From Candidatus Zixiibacteriota bacterium (GTDB lineage Bacteria > Zixibacteria > MSB-5A5 > GN15 > FEB-12): a DNA stretch of 60,107 nucleotides. How positions within the stretch are numbered: the stretch's first letter is position 1; every line of letters begins with the position of its first letter. The stretch is taken from assembly GCA_040752815.1 (NCBI GenBank), contig JBFMGC010000015.1:1-60107 (forward strand). The letters are read 5' to 3'. Position numbers and translations under genes: made by a program. A model generated the notes under the pieces. That model was not told the DNA's origin. It saw only the letters and a list, made by a program, of their open reading frames with translations, and ran no database searches. This document shows, one piece after another, positions 49,232-57,445 of the stretch.

Positions 49232-51064
49232 CTAATGCACCGCTCCGTCATCCTTGATGATCAACCCGAGTTCCTCTAACTGCTCCGGATCGAGATACGA
49301 GGGGGCGTCGTCCATGAGCGACGAGGCGTTGGTTGTCTTGGGGAAGGCGATAACATCGCGAATGGAACTCCGCCCGCAGATCAGCGCCACCAGGCGATCG
49401 AGGCCGAGCGCAACACCGGCGTGAGGCGGCGCGCCATACTCCAACGCCCGCAGGAGAAAGCCAAACATCCGATCGGCGCGCCCGCGATCGATACCCAGAA
49501 TCTCCAGAATCTTCTCTTGCAGATCGCGACGGTTGATACGCTGGCCGCCGGAGCCGATCTCCCAGCCGTTGGTGACTAAATCGTACTGCAGCGCCCGGGC
49601 GCGGCGCCAGGGGTGGTCAGGATCGGAGCCGTGCATACTTGTGGTGAAGCCCTCGTCTATAAGATGTAGATCGCTTTCGACCGGATGAGAAACTATGTTA
49701 TGCATGGCGTTGAAGCGCCCGACAGACTCATCGAATTCGAACAGCGGAAAGTGCGTCACCCACAGCAGGCGGTACTGGTCCGGAAGCATGAGACCGTGCT
49801 GCCGCCCAAGATGCAACCGGAGCTGACCGAGGACCATCTCGGTCCTGAGTTTCTTGTCGGAAACGATGAAAAGTGCATCGCCGACTGCCGCTCCGGCTCT
49901 CTCTATCAGACGGTGTTTGACCGCGTCGCCTATGAACTTCAGAATCGGCGATTTGTCGCCATCTGGCGCGCGTAGGATATACGCCAGCCCGCCTGCGCCG
50001 TTTTCTTTGGCAAGTTCGGTTAGTTCGTCAAGCTGCTTACGGCTGTACCCGGCGCCCCCTTCAAGAACTATCCCCTTGACTACTCCGCCTGACTTGACGT
50101 TTTCGGCGAACACCTTGAATTCGCTGGTCCCGGCGATGTCAGTGAGATCGACTAATTCCATGCCGAAGCGAAGGTCGGGCTTGTCGATACCCCAGCGCGC
50201 CATCACCTCGGCGTAGTCGTAACGGGGGAACGGCCGGCTGAGCTTGACACCGAGCAGCTTGTCGTACAGCTCAACCATCAACCCCTCGATTACATCCCAA
50301 ACGTCCTCTGGGGTAACATAAGACATCTCGAGATCAAGCTGGGTGTGCTCGGGCTGGCGATCCGAGCGAAGGTCCTCGTCGCGAAGGCATCGCGCCAGTT
50401 GGAAATAGCGGTCAAAGCCGGAGATCATCAGTATCTGTTTGAGCAACTGCGGCGACTGCGGCAGGGCGTAGAACTTCCCTTTCTGAATCCGGCTCGGGAC
50501 GACATAGTCACGCGCGCCCTCGGGCGTAGAGCGAATCAGAAGCGGGGTTTCGATTTCATAGAACCCGGCCCGGTCCATGTACTCACGGATGATCATCGTT
50601 ACCCGGTGGCGCACTTTGAGCGCTTCCTGAAGCGGGCGGCGTCTCAAATCAAGATAGCGGTATTCGAGTCGCAGCAGCTCCTTGGCGCTGGTTTCGTCTT
50701 CGATCTCAAACGGTGGGGTCTTGGATTCGGAGAGAATATGAAACTGCCGGCAGAGTATTTCGATTTCGCCGGTCGGCATCTTGGGATTCACCGTACCTTC
50801 AGGCCGTAAACGTACCGTCCCGTAGACCGCAACGACGAATTCATGGCGAGCACGTTCCGCTTCGGCCAACATCGCCGGCTCAAAGTCACTCGGGTCAATC
50901 AGCACCTGGGTAAGCCCGTAGCGATCCCGCAGATCAATGAAGAGAAGGCCTCCGAGATGGCGATATCCGTTCACCCAACCATTCAAACGGACCTGCGTAC
51001 CGACATCGGCGGCCCGAAGCTGGCCGCAGGTGTGAGTACGCTTGAGTTCAGTATAAGCAGGCAC
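49232..51064 (-). CDS. aspS: Aspartyl-tRNA synthetase
   Basis: A 610-residue class IIb synthetase. The N-terminal OB-fold (~1-110) recognises the anticodon (THTCGQLRAADVGTQVRLNGWV). Class II motifs are present: motif 1 around FYEIETPLLIRSTPEGARDY, motif 2 with CLRDEDLRSDRQPEHTQLD, and motif 3 GVALGLDRLVALICG. The bacterial insertion domain (~290-430, including KGIVLEGGAGYSRKQLDEL) is also seen. Discriminating versus Asp/Asn dual specificity cannot be told from this sequence. It heads the operon with phoH, pgpH, ybeY and a CBS protein, behind its own promoter. Confidence 0.96.
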   Translation of the reverse strand: MPAYTELKRTHTCGQLRAADVGTQVRLNGWVNGYRHLGGLLFIDLRDRYGLTQVLIDPSDFEPAMLAEAERARHEFVVAVYGTVRLRPEGTVNPKMPTGEIEILCRQFHILSESKTPPFEIEDETSAKELLRLEYRYLDLRRRPLQEALKVRHRVTMIIREYMDRAGFYEIETPLLIRSTPEGARDYVVPSRIQKGKFYALPQSPQLLKQILMISGFDRYFQLARCLRDEDLRSDRQPEHTQLDLEMSYVTPEDVWDVIEGLMVELYDKLLGVKLSRPFPRYDYAEVMARWGIDKPDLRFGMELVDLTDIAGTSEFKVFAENVKSGGVVKGIVLEGGAGYSRKQLDELTELAKENGAGGLAYILRAPDGDKSPILKFIGDAVKHRLIERAGAAVGDALFIVSDKKLRTEMVLGQLRLHLGRQHGLMLPDQYRLLWVTHFPLFEFDESVGRFNAMHNIVSHPVESDLHLIDEGFTTSMHGSDPDHPWRRARALQYDLVTNGWEIGSGGQRINRRDLQEKILEILGIDRGRADRMFGFLLRALEYGAPPHAGVALGLDRLVALICGRSSIRDVIAFPKTTNASSLMDDAPSYLDPEQLEELGLIIKDDGAVH

Positions 51065-51087
51065 TATCTTGTCTTAACTTCCTGTTA

Positions 51088-51116
51088 CTTATAGGCTTAT
51101 CGGCCGAAAAAGCCAA
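51088..51116 (-). promoter_or_regulatory. Promoter of the aspS-phoH-pgpH-ybeY operon
   Basis: On the minus strand, -35 TTGGCT (51111-51116) and -10 TATAAG (51088-51093) are 17 bp apart; predicted start near 51081. An AGGAAG ribosome site lies between it and the ATG at 51064. A weak GGCT/AGCC inverted repeat overlaps the spacer. Confidence 0.65.
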
Positions 51117-51277
51117 GGGTTGAGGCCCCGAAACGTCCGCTCATCGCGATACATTGTAGAGAATAGGAGAGGGGAAGTCAATAGCCCTGACCGCCCGGCG
51201 ATGTCGACCCGGTTCGACCTTGGCACTCGCGGCCGCCCCGACTGCTCACCCGGATCGATCGGTCAGTCGTGAATCGC

Positions 51278-51739
51278 CTACTCCCGAACGGTTTTGAACG
51301 AATAGATCCGCCACTCACCGTGGACCCGGTGCAGCCCGAATGTGGTCCGATAACCGCGCGACTGCTCTTTATCGACAAAAGTCACCTCCACGGTGGCCGT
51401 CTCGCCGGCGATCTCGGCATTAGCCACAATTCTCTGGAGCGCAAACCAGGTCTTCTTGGTCTCCCCGTCGCCGGTGAGGTCCTTGAGAACGTCCTCGGGA
51501 GTCGTGAAAACGCGCGCCCGGTCGGTCTGAAGGGCGTAGTCTTCCTGTTTGGCCCTCATGAGTTCCGGTAAATCGAGAATGTGTGTCAGCGTGGCTTCGT
51601 CGTTCTTCTCCATTGCGCCGAAGAGCGCGATAACGACCTGGCGCGGCTCATCGAGCTTGGTTTCGCCGCAGCCGAATAACATGACGGCTGACAGTGCCGT
51701 TAGAGAGTAGATGATCGCAGCGAGGTTCTTCAGATACAT
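51278..51739 (-). CDS. NTF2-like (DUF4878-type) lipoprotein
   Basis: A 153-residue lipoprotein with signal and lipobox MLFGCGE (Cys ~24). The mature part begins EPRQVVIALFGAMEKNDEATLTHILDLPEL, in outline a DUF4878/NTF2-like alpha-beta domain with terminal strands TATVEVTFVDKEQS and GEWRIYSFKTV. Such domains are small ligand- or protein-binding modules; no catalytic residues are proposed. It lies 3 bp after the PorV-like gene and is transcribed with it. Between it and aspS is a 213-bp gap holding the aspS promoter. Confidence 0.72.
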   Translation of the reverse strand: MYLKNLAAIIYSLTALSAVMLFGCGETKLDEPRQVVIALFGAMEKNDEATLTHILDLPELMRAKQEDYALQTDRARVFTTPEDVLKDLTGDGETKKTWFALQRIVANAEIAGETATVEVTFVDKEQSRGYRTTFGLHRVHGEWRIYSFKTVRE

Positions 51740-51742
51740 CTC

Positions 51743-52699
51743 TCAGATACCCCCGGTTATAGTGACGCGATGCGATTCGCCCAGATCTGCCGCCGGCGAG
51801 TAGGCATAAGAAAACTGCATGGAATGATAGCCTAGGCCGACACCGAGCGAGAGACCGGCGAGTCCGTTTTCGGAATAGCCGGTGCGGAAGTTCGACCCGA
51901 AGCTATTCCATCCGATGCGCAGGAACAGGGGATCGAATCTGTAGTACTCGGCTCCCACGGCGACCTCAATATCATTATCGAAGGGGACGATAAGATCAGA
52001 GGTCAGAACCGCGTTGAGCCCTTTGGGATGAGCCGCTCCGCCGATTCGTACTAAAGTGGGCAGGCCGTCTTTCTCGCCCTCGCCCAGGCTGGAAAGTTGG
52101 GTGCCCAGGTTCTGGATCAGCAGCCCACCGGCATACCGGCTGCGATCGCTGGTGTAGCGGAGACCGAGGTCAAGCGCGAGACCGGTCGCTGCATAATCCT
52201 GGATCTTTTCATAGATGAACTTGGCGGTGGCGCCCAGAGCAAAGCGATACCCTCTTCGCACGGCGAAACTGCCGGCGACCATCAAGTCCCCGCCGCCAAA
52301 TGTGCCCTCGATATTGCCGGCGCGATCGGTCTGGATGAACTCACCGTAATTGAGATACGAGAACTGTACTCCGATTACTTCTTCTTCGGACAACGGGTGA
52401 ATGTACCCTGCGAAGCCAGACTGAAGATCGGTAAAGTAGTTATGATACTCGGCGATAAAGCGCTTCTGTTCCAGCGATGCCAGTCCGGCGGGGTTGTAGT
52501 ACAGCGCGGCTTCGTCGTCCGCTAAACCGGTAAAAGCGCCGCCCATCGCCACCGCCCGTCCGCCGACATTTATCTTGAGAAACGAAAAGGCACTCGTGCC
52601 CGCGCTGGAATTGATATCCACTGCCGAAACTGCCGGGGACAAAAAGACAATGCACAGGATTGCGATTACCGCCTGAATCGATCTTCTTTGAACCTGCAT
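51743..52699 (-). CDS. PorV/PorQ-like outer-membrane beta-barrel protein
   Basis: A 318-residue barrel. Signal peptide (AVIAILCIVFLSPAVSAV) is followed by SSAGTSAFSFLKINVGGRAVAMGGAFTG and LYYNPAGLASLEQKRF, the family hallmark block, which here is close to the PorQ-like subgroup. The end SYAYSPAADLGESHRVTITGGI is a terminal-strand pattern. It is the fourth such gene in the window and is preceded by a ~140-nt structured leader. It is followed 3 bp later by the NTF2-like lipoprotein. Confidence 0.84.
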   Translation of the reverse strand: MQVQRRSIQAVIAILCIVFLSPAVSAVDINSSAGTSAFSFLKINVGGRAVAMGGAFTGLADDEAALYYNPAGLASLEQKRFIAEYHNYFTDLQSGFAGYIHPLSEEEVIGVQFSYLNYGEFIQTDRAGNIEGTFGGGDLMVAGSFAVRRGYRFALGATAKFIYEKIQDYAATGLALDLGLRYTSDRSRYAGGLLIQNLGTQLSSLGEGEKDGLPTLVRIGGAAHPKGLNAVLTSDLIVPFDNDIEVAVGAEYYRFDPLFLRIGWNSFGSNFRTGYSENGLAGLSLGVGLGYHSMQFSYAYSPAADLGESHRVTITGGI

Positions 52700-52720
52700 G
52701 ATCTAAGTTCGCTCCTTCGG

Positions 52721-52842
52721 GTCCGGTGACTAAGTCCTTCGTACGGTTTAGTGCCGGACGATTCTGTCCGACACCTTGAAAGGCGATGCTGTCAGGCAGG
52801 ATCGCCAGGCGCTACCTTGGGGCTTCACCGCTAACCCCGGAC
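52721..52842 (-). ncRNA. Structured 5' leader of the PorV-like gene (unclassified)
   Basis: Minus-strand RNA in which GTCCGG (52837-52842) can pair with CCGGAC (52721-52726) to close a multi-branch fold. Inside are stems GGGG/CCCC, GGCGAT/ATCGCC, TGTCGGAC/GTCCGGCA (one G-U) and ACTAA/TTAGT. A -10-like TAATAT at 52847-52852 places the start at its 5' edge, with a weak -35. The closing helix ends 4 nt before the AAGGAG ribosome site. No known riboswitch motif was matched. Confidence 0.4.
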
Positions 52843-52894
52843 AAGGATATTAAGTTGTTTCAGCGATAGCAAACAGAATCAGTCAGGCCTCACC

Positions 52895-53404
52895 TTACCA
52901 GGACTTGGTGGTTTTGTTAAGGACCGCTTCGACCAGCTGCTCGCCGACGGAGCGCTGACCATCCTCTTCGACCTGAGTTTCAGCGTCGTAATATCCGTCC
53001 AGCGTCAGTTGAATTGCCCAAATATCACTGCGATCGTCAGGCTTCTTGAGAGCCACGTCGACACCCACCAGCACTTTATATCGCGACACCTGGTCGAACT
53101 CATCGAATTCGTGGGCAACCCGTTCGTAGCGGGTAAGCGTCGCGACGAGCAGAGCCTGCGCGACATCAGGTGCAACCACCTTCATCGTGCCGTCGGCAAT
53201 GAACGCATCCACCACCGACTCGGTCATCAGATCAGCCAGGCCGTATTGATTTGTTTTGTTCTCGAACGGCTCGACTGCAATCGTCGCTATCTCCGATTTC
53301 CCGCGGGGATTGAAAGTATAGACCCCGCAGCCCGACAACAAGAGCGCGATACCGCCAAACAATAATGCTGTACTGTGAATCCGGTCGCTTGACATCGCTA
53401 CCAC
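52895..53404 (-). CDS. LptE-type LPS-assembly lipoprotein
   Basis: A 169-residue lipoprotein with lipobox LLSGCGVYTF (Cys ~26) and the LptE-family start FNPRGKSEIATIAVEPFENKTNQYGLADLMTESVVDAFIADG, quoted in outline. It would sit in the outer-membrane LptD-E translocon. An internal Met (MSSDRIH) is an alternative start. LptD is not in the window, so assignment rests on family pattern alone. It lies between hutI and the PorV-like gene on the same strand. Confidence 0.78.
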   Translation of the reverse strand: MVAMSSDRIHSTALLFGGIALLLSGCGVYTFNPRGKSEIATIAVEPFENKTNQYGLADLMTESVVDAFIADGTMKVVAPDVAQALLVATLTRYERVAHEFDEFDQVSRYKVLVGVDVALKKPDDRSDIWAIQLTLDGYYDAETQVEEDGQRSVGEQLVEAVLNKTTKSW

Positions 53405-53437
53405 TTAAACCCGCCCAACAGGGACATGTTCCGAGCC

Positions 53438-54706
53438 CTAATTCTCGGCTACCACCTTGCCGCGCTTAATCACTTTAGAGACCAGGTTGACCCCATAATG
53501 ATAGGGCAATTCACGATAGTCCTGCATATTCCAAATCAAGAGGTCTCCGAGCAGCCCCGGCACGAGCCGCCCGATCTTGCCGGCCCGGTCGAGCGCCGCG
53601 GCGGCGTTGACCGTAACCGCACTGAGGGCCTCTGCGGTGGACATTTTAAGCTGAAGCACCGCGAGCGAGATGATGATCCCCAAAGATTCAGTGTAACTTG
53701 AGCCGGGATTGCAATCGGTGGCGAGGGCCACGATGACCCCGGCGTCAATCAGTTTACGGCCCGGGGCGTACCTGCGTCCCCCCAGCGAGAAAGTCGTTCC
53801 GGGCAATAAGACAGCAACCGTGCCCGACTGCGCCAGCGCCTTTACACCGGCGTCCGAGATATACACCAAATGATCCGCCGAGGTTGCCCCCATTTCGGCA
53901 GCCAGCTCCGAGCCACCACTCGAGGTAAGCTCGTCGGCGTGGAACCTGAGCTTCAGGCCGGCGTCGCGCGCCGCCCCCTGAATACGCCGTGATTCGTCGA
54001 GCGAAAAGACACCCTCTTCACAGAAAACGTCGGAGTATTCCGCCAGCTCCTGCTTCGCGACCAAAGGGATCATCTCTTCGATAACGAGGTCTATGTATGC
54101 TTCACGATCTTCTCGGAATTCGTCAGGAATTTCATGGGCCCCAAGAAATGTTGGCACCAGATCGATTGGGTGCACCGAGTTCAGATCACGGATGACCTCG
54201 AGAGACTTGGTCTCCGCTTCGAGCGACAGGCCATAGCCTGACTTGGCTTCGATTGTAGTCGTACCGTAGGCCAACATGGTGTCCAGCACCAGGCGCGTAC
54301 GTTTTTTGAGCTCTTCCCGGTCGGCGGCGCGGAGGTCTCGCACCGAGGAGCGAATGCCACCACCGCTGCGGGCAATCTCCATATACGATTTACCCTGCGC
54401 CCGTAATTCGAATTCACGCTCGCGCGTGCGAGCGAACACCGGATGAGTGTGCGGATCGATAAGCCCGGGCGTAACCACCGCGCCGCCGGCGTCTATCACC
54501 TCGCAGACTTCTGACAAGCTGGCCTTACCCTGAACTTCGGTCCACGGTCCGACCGCGAGAATCTCCTCGCCCGCAACCGCGACACCCCCGTTTTCAACCA
54601 TGCCCAGATCGTCCATGGCATCGCCGGTGCGCGGCACCGACCCGGCCATGGTGATTAGTTGGCCGATGTTTTTGATTAGCAGGGTGGCTTTTTTTTCGCG
54701 CGGCAT
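53438..54706 (-). CDS. hutI: Imidazolonepropionase
   Basis: A 422-residue amidohydrolase that opens imidazolone-5-propionate to N-formimino-L-glutamate, the third step of histidine degradation. Metal and substrate motifs are visible: VTPGLIDPHTHPVFARTREREFELRAQGKSYMEIA (in parts IDPHTHPVFA and GKSYMEIARSGGGI), LRFHADELTSSGG and LATDCNPGSS. It is 33 bp upstream of lptE and about 260 bp downstream of hutU, with a repeat in the gap. hutH and the formiminoglutamate-processing genes are not in the window. Confidence 0.95.
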   Translation of the reverse strand: MPREKKATLLIKNIGQLITMAGSVPRTGDAMDDLGMVENGGVAVAGEEILAVGPWTEVQGKASLSEVCEVIDAGGAVVTPGLIDPHTHPVFARTREREFELRAQGKSYMEIARSGGGIRSSVRDLRAADREELKKRTRLVLDTMLAYGTTTIEAKSGYGLSLEAETKSLEVIRDLNSVHPIDLVPTFLGAHEIPDEFREDREAYIDLVIEEMIPLVAKQELAEYSDVFCEEGVFSLDESRRIQGAARDAGLKLRFHADELTSSGGSELAAEMGATSADHLVYISDAGVKALAQSGTVAVLLPGTTFSLGGRRYAPGRKLIDAGVIVALATDCNPGSSYTESLGIIISLAVLQLKMSTAEALSAVTVNAAAALDRAGKIGRLVPGLLGDLLIWNMQDYRELPYHYGVNLVSKVIKRGKVVAEN

Positions 54707-54772
54707 CGCCCGAATATACCCCCGCGGAGCGAGGGGTCAATTAGAATATGTTGTTTGGAGACTCGTTAACCC

Positions 54773-54798
54773 GGCTTCGACAAGCTCGGCCTGACACC
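54773..54798 (-). repeat. Degenerate GAGCTTGTCGAAG palindromic element
   Basis: The minus strand reads GAGCTTGTCGAAG inside a partly palindromic context, the same core class as the perfect element at 8241-8269. It lies just upstream of hutI in the hutU-hutI gap. Confidence 0.55.
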
Positions 54799-54862
54799 TG
54801 CTGCGGGGCGAAGCGAAAACTCGGTGGGCGATCAGCCGACTGCGGATCGTCGCCAGTTCCAT

Positions 54863-54951
54863 TTCGTGGGCGGCCCGCCGCGGCGGGTCCTCGTCTGCCC
54901 CTTGAACCGTACTCGACGTAGACCGGGCAGACCAGGAGGTCAGCCGCGCAC
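54863..54951 (+). repeat. Dispersed 92-bp structured repeat, copy 3
   Basis: The most diverged copy. It keeps CGTGGGCGGCCCGCCGCGG, TCCTCGTCTGCCC and GGGCAGACC...GAGGTC, including a perfect GTCTGCCC/GGGCAGAC 8-bp stem, while the loop between is different in sequence but similar in length. It lies in the gap between hutU and hutI. Confidence 0.7.
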
Positions 54952-54966
54952 AACACTAGCGGAGCA

Positions 54967-56622
54967 TCATTTCCCCAACATCGGGATCTTGATCTTATGC
55001 TTTCGCGCGAAGGCTTTGGCGTCTTTGTAACCGGCATCGGCGTGGCGCGCGATTCCAATTCCCGGATCATTGGTGAGCACACGATTCAACCGTTCAGACA
55101 TCTCTTTCGTGCCGTCGGCGACTATGACCATACCGGCATGAATCGCGAGACCGATCCCCACTCCTCCACCGTGGTGAATTGACACCCAGCTCGCGCCGGA
55201 CACCGCGTTAAGCAACCCGTTCAGCAGCGGCCAGTCAGCAATAGCGTCGGACCCGTCGAGCATCGCCTCGGTCTCGCGATACGGCGACGCCACCGAGCCG
55301 CAGTCGAGATGATCGCGCCCGATCACGACAGGCGCGGATATCTTGCCCTTCTTGATATAGGTGTTCAGAATCTCGCCGAACTGCGCCCGCTCGCCATAGC
55401 CCAGCCAACACACTCGTGCCGGCAGACCCTGAAACGGAATCCGCTCACGCGCTTTGGTGATCCAGCGCACGAGCGACTTGTTCTGTTTGAACGTTGCGAG
55501 AATTATATCATCGGTGACGGCAATGTCTTTCGGATCACCGGAGAGAGCCGCCCAACGGAACGGCCCACGTCCCTCACAAAACAACGGCCGCACATATGCA
55601 GGCACAAATCCGGGATAGGAAAACGCGGTCTTGAGTCCGCCTGTCTCAGCTTGCCCGCGAAGGTTGTTGCCGTAGTCGAACACGATCGAACCGGCGCGCA
55701 GAAACTTCACCATAGCGTCGCAATGCTTAACCATCGACTCATACGATCGCTGGATATACGCCTTGGGGTCGTTCTTGCGAAGCTGGCCTGCTTCCTGCAT
55801 TGTCAGCCGTTCGGGGATGTAGCCGTTTAACTCGTCATGGGCCGATGTCTGATCGGTGACAATATCCGGCACAATGCCCCGGCGATAAACTTCCGGGAAC
55901 ACCTCCGCGCAGTTGCCGATCAGGCCAACTGAAATCGGCTCGCCCGATTTTTGGTGCTCTTTGATCAGCTTGAGCGCCTTGTCCAGCGCTTTCACTTTGA
56001 CATCGCAGTAACCGATCTTGACCCGACGATCAATCCGCGCCTCATCGATTTCGACTACCAGTATCGATGCCCCCGCCATGGTGCCGGCCAGCGGCTGCGC
56101 GCCGCCCATCCCCCCCATGCCACCGGTCAGAATCCATCGGCCGGTTAAATCGCCCTTGAAATGCTGATCACCGGTGGCCGCGAATGTTTCGTAGGTCCCC
56201 TGGATGATCCCCTGCGCGCCGATATAAATCCAGCTTCCGGCAGTCATCTGCCCAAACATGGTCAGGCCACGGTCTTCGAGATCACGGAAATTCTCCCAGG
56301 TCGCCCATTTCGGCACCAAATGGGCGTTGGCGATCAGAACGCGCGGGGCATACTCGTGAGTACGGAAAATGCCCACCGGTTTGCCCGACTGCACTAACAG
56401 GGTTTCATCGTTGCCCAGTGATTTGAGCGACTTGACAATGGCGTCATAGCACCGCCAGTTGCGGGCCGCCTTGCCGGAACCGCCGTAGATGATAAGCTCT
56501 TTGGGCTTCTCGGCGACTTCAGCGTCGAGGTTGTTGTTGAGCATGCGGAGGGCGGCTTCCTGCGCCCAGCCTTTGCAGGACAGAGTTGTACCGTGGGCGG
56601 CCTTGACAACTTTTGGGGGCAT
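54967..56622 (-). CDS. hutU: Urocanate hydratase
   Basis: A 551-residue NAD+-dependent enzyme converting urocanate to imidazolone propionate. The ATG at 56622 is chosen: AAGGAG lies just upstream and [11 protein letters not shown]...[12 protein letters not shown] is the family start; the long frame reaching 57216 is antisense to the acetyltransferase gene. Motifs include [35 protein letters not shown] (cited in parts), [14 protein letters not shown] and the active-site [14 protein letters not shown]. Its promoter and an inverted repeat lie upstream. hutI is downstream on the same strand after a repeat-bearing gap. Confidence 0.96.
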   Translation of the reverse strand: MPPKVVKAAHGTTLSCKGWAQEAALRMLNNNLDAEVAEKPKELIIYGGSGKAARNWRCYDAIVKSLKSLGNDETLLVQSGKPVGIFRTHEYAPRVLIANAHLVPKWATWENFRDLEDRGLTMFGQMTAGSWIYIGAQGIIQGTYETFAATGDQHFKGDLTGRWILTGGMGGMGGAQPLAGTMAGASILVVEIDEARIDRRVKIGYCDVKVKALDKALKLIKEHQKSGEPISVGLIGNCAEVFPEVYRRGIVPDIVTDQTSAHDELNGYIPERLTMQEAGQLRKNDPKAYIQRSYESMVKHCDAMVKFLRAGSIVFDYGNNLRGQAETGGLKTAFSYPGFVPAYVRPLFCEGRGPFRWAALSGDPKDIAVTDDIILATFKQNKSLVRWITKARERIPFQGLPARVCWLGYGERAQFGEILNTYIKKGKISAPVVIGRDHLDCGSVASPYRETEAMLDGSDAIADWPLLNGLLNAVSGASWVSIHHGGGVGIGLAIHAGMVIVADGTKEMSERLNRVLTNDPGIGIARHADAGYKDAKAFARKHKIKIPMLGK

Positions 56623-56655
56623 TAGTAACTCCTTGGTAACCTTCGTGCCGGTGGG

Positions 56656-56685
56656 AATATACGCGACACAAGCCGGAGTAGTCAA
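56656..56685 (-). promoter_or_regulatory. Promoter of hutU
   Basis: On the minus strand, -35 TTGACT (56680-56685) and -10 TATATT (56656-56661) are 18 bp apart. A TSS near 56649 gives a leader of ~27 nt ahead of the AAGGAG site and the ATG at 56622. Confidence 0.7.
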
Positions 56686-56703
56686 ACATTGGATTCCGGC
56701 TTG
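56669..56703. promoter_or_regulatory. Inverted repeat flanking the hutU -35, possible operator
   Basis: CAAGCCGGA (56669-56677) and TCCGGCTTG (56695-56703) form a perfect 9-bp inverted repeat with a 17-bp spacer that contains the -35 TTGACT. A dimeric regulator bound here would block hutU transcription. No HutC-like gene is in the window. Confidence 0.5.
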
Positions 56704-56736
56704 CGGCAAGGGCGTTTTCGGCGTATTATGGACGCC

Positions 56737-57279
56737 ATGATCGAGAAAATCGCGGGGCGGCAGATCAATCTTCGGCGGATCAGACGTGCCGATGCACCGT
56801 CGCTGGTCAAACACATCAACGACATCACGGTCGCCCGCAACACGTTCATTCCGCATCCCTACGGCCTGAAAGACGCGCATGCTTTCATTCGCACCAATCA
56901 CCTGAATTGGCGCAAGGGCGAACGGTATGGTTTCGGGATCGAAGACCCCGCGACCGGCGAGATTATCGGCGGGATTGGTTTGGAGATGATCAGCCGGAAG
57001 CATCGATGTTTCGAGCTTGGGTATTGGCTGAGTCGGAAGTATCGCGGGAGAGGGATGGCGACCGAGGCGGTACGGCTGGCGGTTGGATTTGGATTCAAGG
57101 AGCTTAAACTGGTTCGGATTCAGGCGCATGTGTTCACCGGCAACGATGTCTCGGTGCGGGTGCTGGAGAAATGCGGCTTCACCTTTGAGGGGACGGCGCG
57201 CAAGCGAATCAAACACCGGGGCCGCTGGCGGGATTTGATGATGTATTCGATATTGCGGGGGGAGTGGCGCCCACAGTGA
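56737..57279 (+). CDS. GNAT-family acetyltransferase (RimJ/RimL-like)
   Basis: A 180-residue N-acetyltransferase. The fold is complete: N-terminal strand and helix ([20 protein letters not shown]), a central [19 protein letters not shown], the acetyl-CoA loop [17 protein letters not shown] (Q/RxxGxG/A-type), and the end [22 protein letters not shown]. The ATG at 56737 is taken, with 56728 (MDAMIEK) as an alternative. It is divergent from hutU; the target (ribosomal protein N-terminus, antibiotic or small molecule) cannot be told. Confidence 0.88.
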   Translation: MIEKIAGRQINLRRIRRADAPSLVKHINDITVARNTFIPHPYGLKDAHAFIRTNHLNWRKGERYGFGIEDPATGEIIGGIGLEMISRKHRCFELGYWLSRKYRGRGMATEAVRLAVGFGFKELKLVRIQAHVFTGNDVSVRVLEKCGFTFEGTARKRIKHRGRWRDLMMYSILRGEWRPQ

Positions 57280-57319
57280 AAGCGACGTGCCTTTTCAGTC
57301 AAATGCGATATCTTCCCTG

Positions 57320-57349
57320 TTGACAAGCGCTATTCCAAGCTGGCATACT
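57320..57349 (+). promoter_or_regulatory. Candidate promoter of the methyltransferase cassette
   Basis: TTGACA (57320-57325) and CATACT (57344-57349) are 18 bp apart, in the gap after the acetyltransferase gene. This would give a leader of ~90 nt before the TTG start at 57446. A weak ACCGG/CCGGT inverted repeat lies in the leader. Confidence 0.55.
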
Positions 57350-57445
57350 GAGTTGTTAGAAAATGCGGCAAGAGCGAGCGGAAAACCGGGCATTCACGCC
57401 GGTCGCACTTGCAGGGAATTGCCACGCTAAGAATTCGGGTGCACA

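Noticed and set aside
51180-51277. tRNA-like GGTTCGACC in the aspS upstream gap
   Set aside because: No matching acceptor, D or anticodon arms could be placed around it.
52721-52842. Cyclic di-GMP (GEMM) riboswitch in the PorV-like leader
   Set aside because: The GEMM core sequences (such as ACGCAAAGCC) are absent, so only an unclassified structured leader is claimed.
54967-57216. Long N-terminal extension of the hutU frame up to 57216
   Set aside because: The extra ~198 residues are antisense to the acetyltransferase gene, while AAGGAG and the family start are at 56622.
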